NCBI GenBank assembly: GCA_029287515.1
Contig: JARFQZ010000375.1
Coordinates: 1 to 5,911, forward strand
Direction: 5' to 3'
Length of the DNA stretch: 5,911 bases
Origin: Lysobacterales bacterium
GTDB lineage: Bacteria; Pseudomonadota; Gammaproteobacteria; Xanthomonadales; SZUA-36
In this document: in pieces, positions 5,548 through 5,911 of the stretch
Numbering within the stretch: position 1 is the stretch's first letter
Layout of the letters: the number at the start of each line of letters is the position of its first letter
Notes under the pieces: model-generated
The model's database searches: none
What the model was told of the DNA's origin: nothing
What the model saw: the letters and a program-made list of their open reading frames with translations, nothing else
Position numbers and translations under genes: made by a program

Positions 5548-5911
5548 GGGGCTATTTTACTTAAAACCCACTCCTCAACCTCAAAAACATGCTCGTCCGC
5601 GTAACCCATCTCGCGCAACGCACGGGCCAACTCAATCACATACTCCCGATTCGACCCACTCGGCCCTACACAACGATTAATCTGCTCCGCCATTTCCTCC
5701 ATCGGCGCCGGACCCAGGAAGGCGCGACCGTCGCAGTGCTCCCCGGGCGCGGTCGCCAGCGTAACCACCCGACCAGGATCTTCCTCCGTGCCGCGATGAT
5801 CATGTGACCCCTGCCAGAACCTCCGCGCCCAGCCGGTGATCCGGCCGGACCTGGCCTCCAGATACGGGAAATCCTGCTTCCAGATCAGGGATCCGTAGCC
5901 GAAGACCAGGC
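5535..5911 (-). CDS. chaC: ChaC-like gamma-glutamylcyclotransferase, internally deleted; N-terminus beyond window
   Basis: The frame enters from the right edge and encodes 124 visible residues plus a TAA at 5535-5537. ChaC enzymes (PF04752) split glutathione into 5-oxoproline and Cys-Gly in the cytosol. The fragment opens LVFGYGSLIWK, the substrate-binding loop found at the very N-terminus of the family, so only a few residues are likely missing. Then come FPYLEARSGRITGWARRFWQ, GSHDHRGT and PGRVVTLATAPGEHCDGRAF (fragment residues 46-64), all typical. The next residues are LGPAPMEEMAEQI (65-77) and GPSGSNREYVIELARALREMG (82-102), which in ordinary members lie some 60 residues further on. The intervening segment, with the catalytic Glu (the LDxRE-type motif), is absent without any frame break; the junction is around 5715-5729. 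A catalytically dead protein, or a gene in decay, is likely. It heads the operon and overlaps the aminopeptidase start. Confidence 0.85.
   Translation of the reverse strand, partial: LVFGYGSLIWKQDFPYLEARSGRITGWARRFWQGSHDHRGTEEDPGRVVTLATAPGEHCDGRAFLGPAPMEEMAEQINRCVGPSGSNREYVIELARALREMGYADEHVFEVEEWVLSKIAPCQT

Overview
The window looks like a piece of a GC-rich gammaproteobacterial chromosome. This rests on codon usage, the gene families present, and a GGGGTCAG-cored extragenic repeat of the kind common in environmental Gammaproteobacteria. No marker in the window fixes the genus. It is dense with genes and holds no rRNA, tRNA, CRISPR, phage or complete insertion sequence. No geneless stretch reaches 300 bases; the longest, 726-936, lies between two divergent genes.

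Layout. (1) 1-725, minus: an MscS-type mechanosensitive channel whose C-terminus runs off the left edge. (2) 726-936: divergent spacer with a REP-like imperfect palindrome at 842-880. (3) 937-1986, plus: an exported protein of unknown function with a CotH-kinase-like pattern; its last codons and stop lie inside a short repeat. (4) 1966-2018: two tandem copies of the GGGGTCAGGTTAAGTTTT repeat. (5) 2037-3266, plus: a saccharopine-dehydrogenase-like / trans-acting enoyl-reductase family protein. (6) A convergent 25-base gap, then a minus-strand operon read right to left: a ChaC-like gamma-glutamylcyclotransferase (5911-5535, start outside the window), a long-form Xaa-Pro aminopeptidase (5547-3721), and a free-standing threonyl-tRNA synthetase editing domain (3708-3292).

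How the genes fit together. The operon is tightly packed. The ChaC gene overlaps the aminopeptidase start by 13 bases, and the editing-domain gene starts 12 bases after the aminopeptidase stop, in the same frame. The shared theme may be peptide/glutathione turnover plus translation quality control, but that is inference. The plus-strand pair (937-1986 and 2037-3266) is only 50 bases apart and may be co-transcribed across the tandem repeat.

Most notable points. The ChaC reading frame appears to lack about 60 internal residues, including the region that holds the family's catalytic glutamate, while both flanks are intact. The bacterial editing-domain protein differs from the archaeal catalytic pattern. 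The exported protein at 937 is a plausible divergent CotH-like kinase. The GGGGTCAG repeat family occurs in two different forms on either side of that gene and supplies its stop codon.
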